The notes beneath the pieces were generated by a model. It did not search any database, had not been told where the DNA came from, and saw nothing but the letters and a program-made list of their open reading frames with translations. A stretch of 64,000 nucleotides of DNA from Enoplosus armatus (taxonomy: Eukaryota; Chordata; Actinopteri; Centrarchiformes; Enoplosidae): NCBI RefSeq assembly GCF_043641665.1, contig NC_092203.1:12046873-12110872 (forward strand). The letters run 5' to 3'. How positions within the stretch are numbered: the first letter of the stretch is position 1; each line of letters begins with the position of its first letter. A program made the translations under genes and the position numbers. Shown one piece after another: positions 22,401 through 34,113 of the stretch.

Positions 22401-25077
22401 ATCTACTTCCTGGTGGTTCAGTCCAAACTGAAGAACGTCAAGTATGATGGAGGAGCAGAGACAGATCCGCACTGGAGTCCAGAGACCAAGAAGATGATCG
22501 AGTCTCTGGGAAAACTGGCTTTTGAGCAGCTGCAGAAAGGCAACCTGATCTTCTATGAATCAGACCTGACAGAGTGTGGCATCGATATCAGAGCAGCCTC
22601 AGTGTACTCAGGAGTGTTCACACAGATCTTTAAAGAGGAGAGAGGACTGTACCAGGACATGGTGTTCAGCTTCGTCCATCTGAGCGTTCAGGAGTTTCTG
22701 GCTGCTCTTCATGTCCATCTGACATTCATCGACTCTGGTGTCAATCTGCTGTCAGAAGAACAACCAACCTCCCAGAAGTCTGAAACAAGAAAAGATGAAT
22801 CTGCAGAGACACAGTTCTACCAGAGTGCTGTGGACAAGGCCTTACAGAGTCCAAATGGACACCTGGACTTGTTCCTCCGCTTCCTCCTGGGACTGTCTCT
22901 GGAGACCAATCAGACTCTCCTACGAGGCCTGCTGACACAGACAGGAAGTGGCTCACTGACCAATCAGGTAACGGTCGAGTACATCAAGAAGAAGATCGAG
23001 GAGACTCCCTCTGCAGAGAAAAGCATCAATCTGTTCCACTGTCTGAATGAACTGAATGATCGTTCTCTAGTGGAGCAGATCCAACAGTCCCTGAGATCAG
23101 GAAAACTCTCCACAGATAATCTCTCTCCTGCTCAGTGGTCAGCTCTGGTCTTCATCTTACTGTCATCAGAAAAAGATCTGGACGTGTTTGACCTGAAGAA
23201 ATACTCTGCTTCAGAGGAGGCTCTTCTGAGGCTGCTGCCAGTGGTCAAAACCTCCAAGAAAGCTCTGTAAGTGGGATTTATTCATCAAGAAATACTCTGC
23301 TGTCGTCCAACTGGAGAGAAAAATAAATAACTTATTACTTGTTTCCTTTCTGTTGTCTCTCCAGACTGAGTGGCTGTAACCTCTCAGAGAGAAGCTGTGA
23401 AGCTCTGTCCTCAGTTCTCAGCTCCCAGTCCTCCAGTCTGAGAGAGCTGGACCTGAGTGACAACAACCTGCAGGATTCAGGAGTGAAACTGCTGTCTGCT
23501 GGACTGGAGAGTCCACAATGTACACTGGAAACTCTCAGGTCAGGATTACCAGTTAAAATCTGATTGACATTAGTGGATTAACACCTAACCTGTGTTGGAT
23601 TGTGTCTGCTAATATGATTTGTCAAAGGACCTTTAACTTAACTTTGGCAGTAGTTTCTATACTCAGAGAATTACTTTCCATGAGGAATTTTGTCTTGCTT
23701 TTTCTTTTTTTATTTAACGAACGAAATACCTCAGCTGGACTGTGTTTACTGCTAATTAGCAAATTAGCAATACTGATGTCATCATTTAGCTCAACACACC
23801 CTTGTGTCTAAATACAGTTTCACAGAGCTGCTGGCATGACTGCTGTTAACTCCCGGATTCAGTCATTACATCTTTTCTGTATTTATTTATTAATTTATAT
23901 GTAGACAGTTTCTTCTTGTCTCTGACTGACACAGCAGTGCCCTCAGATGATCTGCCATGTGTGTTGTTTTGTGTTTGTAGTCTGTCAGGCTGTGAGATCA
24001 CAGAGGAAGGCTGTGCTTCTCTGGCCTCAGCTCTGAGCTCCAACCCCTCCCATCTGAGAGAGCTGGACCTGAGCTACAATCATCCAGGAGACTCAGGAAT
24101 GAAGCTGCTGTCTGCTGGACTGGAAGATCCACACTGGAGACTGGACACTCTCAGGTATGAAGAGGCCTGCTGCAGCCACAGACAGTCAGTTTCAGATCTC
24201 AGAAAAACATAACTGTGTAAACATGGACATTACATTCCTCTCATAGTAGTGTAATGTCCATGTGTCCATGCTGAAAGAGGATGTGCTGGTCTGACCCCCC
24301 TCCTCCTTTCAGGGTGGAGCCTGCTGGAGTCCGATGGTTGAGACCAGGTCTGAGGAAGTGTAAGTGTGTCTTTCATTTGATTCATGAAAACAAAGCAGCA
24401 CACATTCAACCGTCTTCAGACTGTGACATCACTCATTCAGATCATGATGTCATCATCAAAGTGTCAATAATGAACAGATGATAGATTAATAACTGCAGCT
24501 GTATTGTGTCTCGGTCTCTCCATCAGATTCCTGTGAACTCACACTCGACACAAACACAGTGAACAGAAACATCAGACTGTCTGACAACAACAGGAAGGCA
24601 TCGTATGTGGAGGAGGATCAGTCACATCCTGATCATCCAGACAGGTTTGACCGGTGTCCACAGCTGCTTTGTAGAACTGGTCTGACTGGTCGCTGTTACT
24701 GGGAGGTCGAGTGGAGAGGAAGAGTTTCTATATCAATGAGTTACAGAGGAATCAGCAGGAAAGGAGACAGTGAAGACTGTGTGTTTGGAGAGAACGATCA
24801 GTCCTGGAGACTGATCTGCTCTGATGGTGGTCGTTACTATGTCTGGCACAATAACAAAAGAACATCCATCTTCTCCTCCTCTTCCTCCTCCTCCTCTGCC
24901 TCCAACAGAGTAGCAGTGTATGTGGACTGTCCTGCTGGCACTCTGTCTTTCTACAGAGTCTCCTCTGACACACTGATCCACCTCCACACCTTCAACAACA
25001 CATTCAATGAACCTGTTTATCCTGGCTTTGGGTTTGGGTTCTTGCCTGGTTCCTCAGTGTCTCTGTGTTCTCTGTAG
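19430..25077 (+). CDS. NLR-2: complete FISNA-NACHT-LRR-B30.2 receptor (NLRC3-like)
   Basis: Predicted cytosolic innate-immune receptor of 1,173 residues. Coding exons: 19430-19518, 19611-19745, 19870-19989, 20405-20524, 20826-20904, 21068-21296, 21463-23266, 23365-23538, 23981-24154, 24313-24359 and 24527-25077. Every junction has GT-AG and a compatible phase, and no stop interrupts. The start MSQCEDREE is the usual start of this fish family. Three exons then repeat a proline-rich unit ([15 protein letters not shown]), followed by a helical leader, FISNA, NACHT with Walker A GVAGIGKT (about residues 355-362) and Walker B FIFDGLDE (about 428-435), two LRR exons, a linker and B30.2. No CARD or pyrin domain is seen. 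The family senses ligands and may oligomerise through NACHT; the ligand is unknown. Upstream lie an ISRE-like site and the LTR element. Confidence 0.92.
20216..20330 (+). pseudogene. Decayed proline-rich repeat exon in NLR-2 intron
   Basis: The frame reads [17 protein letters not shown] and LIDFKQQ, clearly related to the N-terminal repeat exons of NLR-2 at 19611, 19870 and 20405. It lacks the RPDSPGP beginning, and no good acceptor or donor borders it, so it is probably skipped. It shows that the repeat exons have been gained and lost as units. Confidence 0.6.
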
Positions 25078-25199
25078 GAGGGAAAGTCTCCTCTTGTCAG
25101 GCCAAATCCTTGATTTTGCATTTGTATGAATCTGAGACCATGATGAAACAGCCACATGGTTTTTCCACATGACGGGATAGTCGCATATTATGGAAAGTC

Positions 25200-28100
25200 T
25201 GTGACCAGACTCTCCTGGACCTGAACGCAGCTGTGTGTCCTTCAAGAGTGGCCGGTCAATGGGTCGCCTCGTTGATTTGAAACAACATTCATGTGATAGA
25301 CAGTAAGGTGTTGTCGGTATTAAATAGTGTTGGACAATATGACCTAAATGTTCATATTTCCCTCCTCATGTTGCTCACTGCTGATGTTTGTCCTTACTAA
25401 ATCCAGTCTGACCAGTTGTCTTTATAATGTTGATGTTGTCCCAGAATGATGATGAAGGTTAGAGCCAGATTAGTGTTAAAGGACAGTTTCACATGTTTTC
25501 AAGTCTGCCCCTGAACAACAGTGACATGCCCACATGTACATTGAAAGGGTTCTTGGTGGCTGTAATTCTTCCTCCTGTGCACACTGGCCCTGAAGAGATC
25601 TCTTCCTAATGTGATTTCAATGAAAGTGATGAAGGGTAAAATCCCGTTTTAACAGCCATAACACTCAAATATTGCTGATTCATGTTTTGACCGTTGTATT
25701 TATTTATCAGAGAAGTTTTATTAAACCTGTATGTTTCTTTTCAGCATCGTTCTTCATTATACATTTAAATTATCACATCTGAAAGCTGCCCAGTATAACC
25801 AGTACAACCAGTCTTTAGCTCTTGACTTCAGTTGAACATTTTCACCACACGTTCTGACTATTGTCTGATGACTGCATTTGAATAAAACAGTGATTTTATT
25901 GAGGCTAACAGATGCTAGCTGCTAACGAAGGTGAACCCTGATTCCAGCCAAACCAACTTCTGTAAACAACACCTGTACCTGTTTGCTTACATATCGCCAA
26001 GACAAGTACGTTCCAGCTTTCATTTGACACAGTTAGGTGTGAAATCATCCTTAGCTTTGGTTTGATCCAGTATTTTCTGTTTTTTTCTTTGGCATGTTTC
26101 ACTTACTTGACCTGCTGCAAGTTTCATTGGGTCAACCAATTTACACTGGACAGGTAGCATCCAGTTAGCTTGTGTGAGCTGAGCGTTCCTGTCCACAGTA
26201 TTATAGGGGTCAATAAGAGCTGGAGGAACTAAACCATCAACACAGTAAACTGAAAGCTGCACAATAATGCAGACTGGACTGTTGATTCACAGTGGGATCA
26301 GCAGTACGACCAAAACTTGAATGTCAGGGGAAACCATCTGATTTAATGTTGTAATCAACACTTTAACTCAAAGGACATTTAGCTTGTGTTTGTCTCTGTG
26401 TGGACAGACTGCTGACAAACCAGGGGGAACCTGCTTCCCTTTGCCCGCCTCTGAATAACCACAAGACCTGCAGCGGCCAATCAAATCCCTCCTGAGTGTG
26501 TTGACATGGTGACAGAGGTCAGAGGGTTCACTGACCCACAGAAGGAGGAGTACTTCAGGAAGAGGTTCAGGAATAAGGAGCAGGCCAGCAGAATCATCTC
26601 CCACATCAAGACCTCACGAAGCCTCCACATCATGTGCCACATCCCGGTCTTCTGCTGTATCACTGCTACAGTTCTGGAGGACGTGTTGAAGACCAGAGAG
26701 GGAGGAGAGCTGCCCAAGACCCTGACTGAGATGTACATCCACTTCCTGGTGGTTCAGTCCAAACTGAAGAACATAAAGTATGATGGAGGAGCAGAGACAG
26801 ATCCACACTGGAGTCCAGAGACCAAGAAGATGATTGAGTCTCTGGGAAAACTGGCTTTTGAGCAGCTGCAGAAAGGCAACCTGATCTTCTATGAATCAGA
26901 CCTGACAGAGTGTGGCATCGATATCAGAGCAGCCTCAGTGTACTCAGGAGTGTTCACACAGATCTTTAAAGAGGAGAGAGGACTGTACCAGGACATGGTG
27001 TTCAGCTTCGTCCATCTGAGCGTTCAGGAGTTTCTGGCTGCTCTTCATGTCCATCTGACATTCATCAACTCTGGTGTCAATCTGCTGTCAGAAGAACAAT
27101 CAACCTCCCAGAAGTCTGAAACAAGAAAAGATGAATCTGCAGAGACACAGTTCTACCAGAGTGCTGTGGACAAGGCCTTACAGAGTCCAAATGGACACCT
27201 GGACTTGTTCCTCCGCTTCCTCCTGGGACTGTCTCTGGAGACCAATCAGACTCTCCTATGAGGCCTGCTGACCCAGACAGGAAGTGGCTCACTGACCAAT
27301 CAGGTAACGACAGAGTACATCAAGAAGAAGATCGAGGAGACTCCCTCTGCAGAGAAAAGCATCAATCTGTTCCACTGTCTGAATGAACTGAATGATCGTT
27401 CTCTAGTGGAGCAGATCCAACAGTCCCTGACATCAGGAAGACTCTCCACAGATGATCTCTCTCCTGCTCAGTGGTCAGCTCTGGTCTTCATCTTACTGTC
27501 ATCAGAAAAAGATCTGGACGTGTTTGACCTGAAGAAATACTCTGCTTCAGAGGAGGCTCTTCTGAGGCTGCTGCCAGTGGTCAAAACCTCCAAGAAAGCT
27601 CTGTAAGTGGGATTTATTCATCAAGAAATACTCTGCTGTCGTCCAACTGGAGAGAAAAATAAATAACTTATTACTTGTTTCCTTTCTGTTGTCTCTCCAG
27701 ACTGAGTGGCTGTAACCTCTCAGAGAGAAGCTGTGAAGCTCTGTCCTCAGTTCTCAGCTCCCAGTCCTCCAGTCTGAGAGAGCTGGACCTGAGTAACAAC
27801 AACCTGCAGGATTCAGGAGTGAAACTGCTGTCTGCTGGACTGGAGAGTCCACAATGTACACTGGAAACTCTCATAAAGAGGATGTGCTGGTCTGACCCCC
27901 CTCCTCCTCTCAGGGTGGAGCCTGCTGGAGTCCGATGGTTGAGACCAAGTCTGAGGAAGTGTAAGTGTGTCTTTCATTTGATTCATGAAAACAAAGCAGC
28001 ACACATTCAACCATCTTCAGACTGTGACATCACTCATTCAGATCATGATGTCATCATCAAAGTGTCAATAATGAACAGATGATAGATTAATAACTGCAGC

Positions 28101-28340
28101 TGTATTGTGTCTCGTTCTCTCCATCAGATTCCTGTGAACTCACACTCGACACGTTGTGTTCTCTGTAGGACAGTTACAGAAATCTTTCAGGTCGTTTTAA
28201 TAAATCAATCATTGAACTTTGTACAAAATAATTGAAAGTGAGTTACTTTGTAAACTTCTTCCACTTCAAGTCCTTTAAAGATGGAAACTGTGATCATGCC
28301 GTCATGTTTAGTTTTGAATAGTTCTTGTCACAATAAAAGA
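25200..28340 (+). pseudogene. NLR-3: deleted and mutated NLR copy
   Basis: A proline-rich repeat exon survives at about 25205-25312 (PDSPGPERSCVSFKS). At 26409 sequence equivalent to an NLR-2 intron jumps straight into mid-NACHT, which removes the leader, FISNA and Walker A (about 1.3 kb). A 5-bp loss and a TGA (26452-26454) follow, and another TGA sits at 27259-27261 where NLR-2 has CGA. The first LRR exon (from 27701) runs at 27873 into intron sequence, with the second LRR exon deleted. The linker exon is intact (27914-27960). The B30.2 exon (28128-28168) keeps only its first 30 or so bases and the last five codons. The ancestral 3' UTR and an AATAAA near 28332 remain. It cannot encode a working receptor. 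Confidence 0.88.
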
Positions 28341-28772
28341 ATGATGTCACTTTGGTTGATTAATGTGGTCTGCCCTTCTTATTTACTGATTGGGTGATTT
28401 CAGTTCAAATGAATTGGCTGTGAAAAGATCATCATCACACAGCCACCGTGTTTATAAACGCCTGGTGGAGGTTAGAACGGCGTTCACTGAGACGAATAGT
28501 GATCCTTTCGGCTTTCGATACAGTGAACGCCGATGAGGTCGTTATTCGTCTCCTTTTCCTTGTCGTTCGATGTTTTATACGTCTGTTAAAATCGTTTTAT
28601 ATGAAGTTGATGAAGGACTGTCGGTTGGAACCGTCACGACTGCAGGGCTTCCTAACATAACCGTCTTTGCGGCTTTTATTTTGAAACTCCAAACCGGATC
28701 TCCGGGTTTTGTTTATATGTTGTCCACCTCCGGACTCTCTCACCGACTGTCCTCCAGACACTGAATGCGACC
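28341..28772 (+). promoter_or_regulatory. Presumed creg1 upstream region
   Basis: This spacer between the NLR-3 3' end and the creg1 start codon becomes GC-richer toward creg1. No TATA box or firm factor site is evident. It must contain the creg1 promoter if the first exon is as annotated. Confidence 0.35.
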
Positions 28773-31740
28773 ATGAGCGCTCTTCTGCGGGCTGCGTGCA
28801 TGCTCCTCCTCGGCCTCCTCTGGGCCTCCCTCTCCCTGTCCTCCGGCTGCCGGATCCGGATCCCGCCTCACGACCAGGTGGCCCGGGTCGCCCGCTTCGT
28901 CGCCCACCAGTGTGACTGGGCCTCCATGGCCACCATCTCCACCCACAAGCCGGTGGTGGGACAGCCGTTCTCCAACGCCTTCTCGGTCAGCGACGGGCCG
29001 GAGGGCTCCAGCTCCGGGGTGCCCTACATGTACCTGACCCGCATGGAGATCTCCGTGCAGGACCTGGAGGTAACGTCCCTGTGGTCCAGCTTACTGTTTG
29101 CAGTGTTTGAAAGTAAATAAAGTCACACAGACTCACTGTAAACCTTATCTTACCTCCTGTTTCTATTAGTATCTGTTGGTGTGGGTCTGCAGTGTTCAAA
29201 ACTACGTTGAAAAATCATTGATTTTTTCATTTAGTGGAGCTGCCATTAACTGAACTTTATCTCATGGATTTACTGTAATGTTAGTCCATCAGCTTATAGT
29301 GTCTGCACAGTTCAAAATAGTTAATAGTCGTGGTTAGTGTCATATTTCAAAACTATCATAAAGAAACTAAATTACTAAATTGTCTCATGTAGAATATCTA
29401 TGATATTCCAATAGGGTCATTTAAACAGTCAACAGTGTACAAAACTATGTTGACAAATCATGGAATTTAGTAAAAAACCATTAAGGCTGCCATTAACTTT
29501 CTATTTCCCATGACACGTCTGTCATGTTCCCTCAGGAGCTTGTAATGAGTCTGCAGTGTTCAGAACTACATTGGAAATGTTTTAGATTTTACTAAGAACT
29601 ATCAAGGCCTCCATTACTTTTTTATGGTATTTTTTTATAGTACTCCCGTTGAATCTTACACTGTCAAAACTACCATTAAGTTTAAAATTTACATTCAAAA
29701 CTGCATTGATGTACCGTAGACTTTACGACAAACTACGTCATTAATTTTCTTTTAAAATATTCCTGTAGTACTGTATACTGTGTTTGTAGTGTTCCCAACT
29801 ACCATAAAGAAAGTAACACTGAAAACGTTAAAGGTCAAACAATGATCTCCTGTAGTATTTTTACAAAATTCCTACAAAAGTATCATAGTGAAAATGATTA
29901 CAACTATTACTAAGAAATTATCATAGACTTATTCACCAAGTCTATGATAATTCAATTTCTAAAAATGTCTATAATATTCCAATAGGGACTTGGTGTTCCA
30001 GTACCATACAATACTTCTATAGGGATTTATTGTATTTTAAAGTAACATAGGCTTTACTGACAATTATAGAGGCTTAAATTATTTTTTTTATATTTTCCTA
30101 CATTGTTTTTCTAAAATCAAATCTATTAAGTCAGTTTTATTCATGTTTCACTCTTTTAAAAAAAGAGGCCTCTTAACTTCTGCAAAATGCCACAAAGTCA
30201 TGTTATTAAAAGTTATGAAAACATGCAGTTTAGGATTTATGCAACAGCAGAGGCTTTACCATGACGCAGCAGTTCCTTCACAGAGTGACTCAGCAGACTG
30301 GGAGTTAAAGTCACATGTCAGATCAAAGTCATGTGACAGGAAACCACTGAGTGATAAACACAGCAGAAACGTACAGTGCGTACAGTAGCAGACTGAAAAG
30401 TTTTATTAGTCTGTTAATGTTAGACTAATGGAAAATGACTTACTGAGAAGTTATCAGAGGACTTTTATATGCAAAAAAGTTTTAAAGGTTGTGTAAAACC
30501 TATAAACTGTATGTTATAGACAAGGGTTCAAGGTTCAGAGAAAAACAAGTCACATTTTCAGATGGAGATTTACAAAAATTTAGCAAAGACTTTTAAGGAG
30601 TCAGAGATGAATGGAAGTGCTGAAAGGAGTTGAAGTGTTGGTATCATGTGTCTCCCTGCAGGTGAACCCTCAGGCGTCTCTGTCCATGTCTCTGGCTCAG
30701 ACTGATTACTGCAGACAGCAGGGCTTCGACCCTCAGAGTCCTCTCTGTGCTCACATCATCCTGTCTGGATCAGTGACGGAGGTACACACACACACACACA
30801 CACACTCACTCGCTCGCTCACCTGTCCAGGTGGTAAAGTCTGAGCAGTCACATGACCCTCCCCTGCCTCCTCCTGTCCAGGTCAACGGCACGGAGGCGGA
30901 CTTTGCTAAGAAAGCTCTGTTCAGTCGACATCCGGAGATGATCGACTGGCCGTCTGATCACAACTGGTTCTTCGCCAAGTTCAACATCACACAGGTAAAA
31001 GTACTACTACTGCAACTAGGAAGTACTGCTATTGCTGCTACTGCTACTAATACTACTACTGCAACTGGCAGCGCTTGTATTGTTCCTGCTCATAGTGCTA
31101 CAACTATTTTTACTACTACTATACAAAGTATATACTATATAAAGGCTACTGCTATTACTACAACTACTACTGTTACTGCAAATACTACTGCTTCTGTTAC
31201 TGCTACTGCTGCTGCAACTGTTAAAACATTGGTAGTACAACTGCTACAAGTATTGCAAATTCTACTATTGCTGACTGCTACAGCAACTACTGTTTCTTTA
31301 AGTACTATTACTAGTAATGCTACTGCTTCCGCTGCTACTACAACTACAGCTACGAATACTGCCAGTATTACAACAATTATCGTTACTTCTAGTGATACAA
31401 CTGCTCTGATGCTATCCCTCGTACTACTACTACTACTACTGTTACTGCTACTACAACTGCTTTCATGGCTACTACAGCACTACTACTAACAGCAGTACTC
31501 TGTAGTAGTACTGCAGTCCAAGATCAGATCCAGATTTAACAACAAAAATTTCAGTAACTAGACCTTCCTATAGGTCCAAACGTCATCACTGTCATCAGCC
31601 AATCAGAGGGCAGGAGGTCTCGCTAACGTCCATGTTCCTCCTCCATGTTTCAGGTGTGGGTGTTGGATTATTTTGGCGGGGTGAAGACCGTCACTCCTGA
31701 GGAGTACTTCCAGGCAGCGCCGCACAGGAAGCACCACTGA
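28773..31740 (+). CDS. creg1: CREG1, secreted/lysosomal glycoprotein
   Basis: Exons 28773-29069, 30662-30781, 30881-30994 and 31654-31740 (stop TGA) join in phase 0 to 205 residues. A hydrophobic signal peptide (about residues 1-26) is followed by the CREG beta-barrel fold related to FMN-binding split barrels: RVARFVAHQCDW, ATISTHKPVVGQPF, SLAQTDYC, GFDPQSPLC, WFFAKFNIT and VLDYFGGVKTVTPEEY. These match human CREG1 in order and spacing. Two glycosylation sequons are visible (NGT and NIT). CREG1 is known as a secreted, lysosome-associated protein that favours differentiation and lysosome/autophagy function; it does not bind flavin tightly. Intron 2 carries an (AC) tract and intron 3 a long TAC/TGC-rich tract. 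cd247 lies downstream, as I recall for mammals. Confidence 0.96.
30783..30806 (+). repeat. (AC)n microsatellite in creg1 intron 2
   Basis: About ten AC units begin at the donor site of exon 2 itself (GAG|gtacacac). Length changes could touch the splice site. Confidence 0.9.
30995..31500 (+). repeat. Imperfect trinucleotide tract (TAC/TGC/ACT) in creg1 intron 3
   Basis: About 500 bp consist of degenerate triplets (ctactg, actact, gctgct). Because triplets keep register, a long artificial frame rich in Thr, Ala and Leu stays open. It is intronic, between the donor at 30995 and the acceptor at 31653. Confidence 0.8.
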
Positions 31741-33985
31741 CGGTCAGAGCTGCTGGTCCATGTAGTTCTATTTGTTCTGTTTGTAGTTCTACATGTGGAC
31801 TACAACTACACTTTAAAACTACAACACGAGTCCATTTAAAGACACTTTCATGCATCAAAGTAGTTCTGCAAAAAGTGAGTTAGAAAATATCAGTGTGTGA
31901 TTGTATATGTGTGCACAGGTGTGTGAAATAATATTAGGTGTGTCGTTTTAATTCATTAATAAGAAGCTGCAGTGTTGGAGTTTGACCACTGGAGGGAGCT
32001 GCTGAGCTACAAACCCATAAAAACAGATGAGGAGTGACTTCAAAAATACCAGAAAACACAATGAAATTGAAAAGTTCATAGTTTTACTCAACTGCAGAGA
32101 CAAGAATTAATAAAAAAAAAAAGTAATATAGATAAAACTATACTTATTCTCTTTAATGTATTTTAAAGGTGACATTAAAGTCACCAAAATGGAAGATAAT
32201 TTAGAAGATTTTTTGTATGTGGTTTGTAACAGGAAACACACTTTAATTTTATTTATTTTTTAAATTTTTCTCTTTTTCTTTCTTTGGTTTGATTTTATGG
32301 CTCTGTGCAGCTCAACACGCCAAACTCCATTCACTAAAACTAAGATTTAAGGTGTGTGATTTGGTAGGATGTTCACTGGAAAGCAACAACAACAAACTGC
32401 ACTTTATAACTTTATAACACACTATTATGATAAAATGTTGATGCCTTAATTAAATGGACTATTTTTTTAATTGTGATTCAATAGGTTTATTATTGGCAGG
32501 AGCCTATTAGTACAACAAAAAGGTTCAATGTATGCAGTTACAGTTAGGTTTATTGATTCTTCATCTTTTAATGACTACATCTCCCATGAGTCTTAGCTAT
32601 CAGCAGGCTGGTAAAACCTCATGGGGGCTGTAGTTCTTCAATGCTAAAGAAATAATACTTGTTCTGAATGTGAGTTCACACCTGGAAACAGTAGTTTGAC
32701 ATTAAAAAATCTTAACTCAAGGTCCACTTACTAGCTTTCAAACGCATCTCACTTTCTTTGTTCCAAGTTCCAACCCTCTGATTTACTCCATCCAGTAAGA
32801 GGATCTAGTAAGATTTTTCTTTTTTGGTCAAAGTCAGTGTTATATTTTTGATAAAATGACAATGAAGTGTTAAGGTATTACTGTCTAGTTCAGTTGTAGA
32901 CACTCATTTATCTTCAAGTACAGACAGAAATGGCACAGCAATGGGCGGGGTTTATCCTTTGTGAGGGGCGGGGCCTCAGCTCTGTCTGTAGAAAATTAGT
33001 AATTACATTATTACTGCATTTTAATCATTTGATCATTGTTCTCACTGTGATCCCGGATCAATAACTTTGATCACGTCTTCTAAAGTCGAATGAATCTGTT
33101 GTTGGCGTGATGCCTTAAACGTCGTTTTACACGCCAATAACTTCACAATGTTCTGCTTCTTCATGCTGACAGGAAATATATGCTTTCATAATATCATATT
33201 TCTGTAAAAATTTATTTTTTGACAGAATATTAATGGATGATTTGTATGAATAAAGTTTGTGCTAAAAAAACAAAAAAAACATTTCGTTTATTTTGTGAAA
33301 CCTCTTTTTTAATTTTGTTTGGTTCTTTTTGTATGGACCAAAGTCAGTGGAAAAAAGAGCTGTTTTCAGATATTTTCCAGCTTTGTGATGTGTGTCAGTT
33401 GTTAAACACCAGTAATCCTTTGTAATGTGGGACCTTTGGGTTTTTAAAACAAGTTAGCCTGCTAAGTTAGCATGCTAGTCACTAACCAGTCCTGAAGAGA
33501 ATCAGTCAAAGGCATTAAACTATGTTTTGGGTTTGTGTGTTGGAGCATCACTGGTAAACGAATGCTGTGCAAAATAGAAAAAGGTTTAAAAGAAAGTGAC
33601 TAACGTCTAAATCAGTACATTTGAATTTAAAATCCCCAAATCACAATTTAGATTTTTTTTGTCTTTACAACCTTTAACACTGTCTCTTGTTAGATCCTGG
33701 ATTTGTCAAAAAAAAACACTCCTGAATGAAAAGCATCTGTTTAAAGAAGCACATAATTAAAATATTGAGAGAAAGCGAACCTCCCTCCCCACAAGTCGGG
33801 TACAGATTAAGATTTTTACGATTTACTCTGCTGAAACATCAAAAACGCCAAAAAAAAAAAAAGAAGAAGATAAACAGACAAGAAAAACTGAATTTCTTTT
33901 TCCATACGTATGTTGAAAGAGTGTGTTCATGTGTGGGAGAAAGCTTCGTATACGTAGAAGATGTGTGTCACCTGGCACAGCAGCT
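31741..33985. other. Intergenic region creg1-cd247
   Basis: It contains the creg1 3' UTR (AATAAA-like sites near 32108). Two GGGCGGGG boxes lie near 32943 and 32968. No exon, RNA gene or clear repeat is recognised. The stretch is AT-rich with homopolymer runs. Confidence 0.4.
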
Positions 33986-33990
33986 CCTCA

Positions 33991-34001
33991 CCACTTCCTG
34001 T
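33991..34001 (-). promoter_or_regulatory. ETS-type site upstream of cd247
   Basis: The minus strand reads ACAGGAAGTGG, with the ETS core GGAAGT, about 115 bp before the start codon. ETS factor Elf-1 is known to drive the human CD247 promoter, so the site fits, but short matches of this kind also occur by chance. Confidence 0.4.
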
Positions 34002-34113
34002 TCCACTTAAAGACGAGAAAGGAAGACACAAGTGTGTGTTCAGTTGTCTCAGTTTGTTGCTGGTGACTGAAACCAGTTTGAAGAAAAACTTCTTTTGGGG
34101 AAACCAGTTTGGG

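Noticed and set aside
28448..28660. ORF upstream of creg1
   Set aside because: It has no homology or splice support and lies in the presumed promoter region.
30611..31489. 292-codon ORF over creg1 exons 2-3
   Set aside because: It is creg1 exons read through introns made of triplet and AC repeats. The splice sites and CREG1 homology define the true exons.
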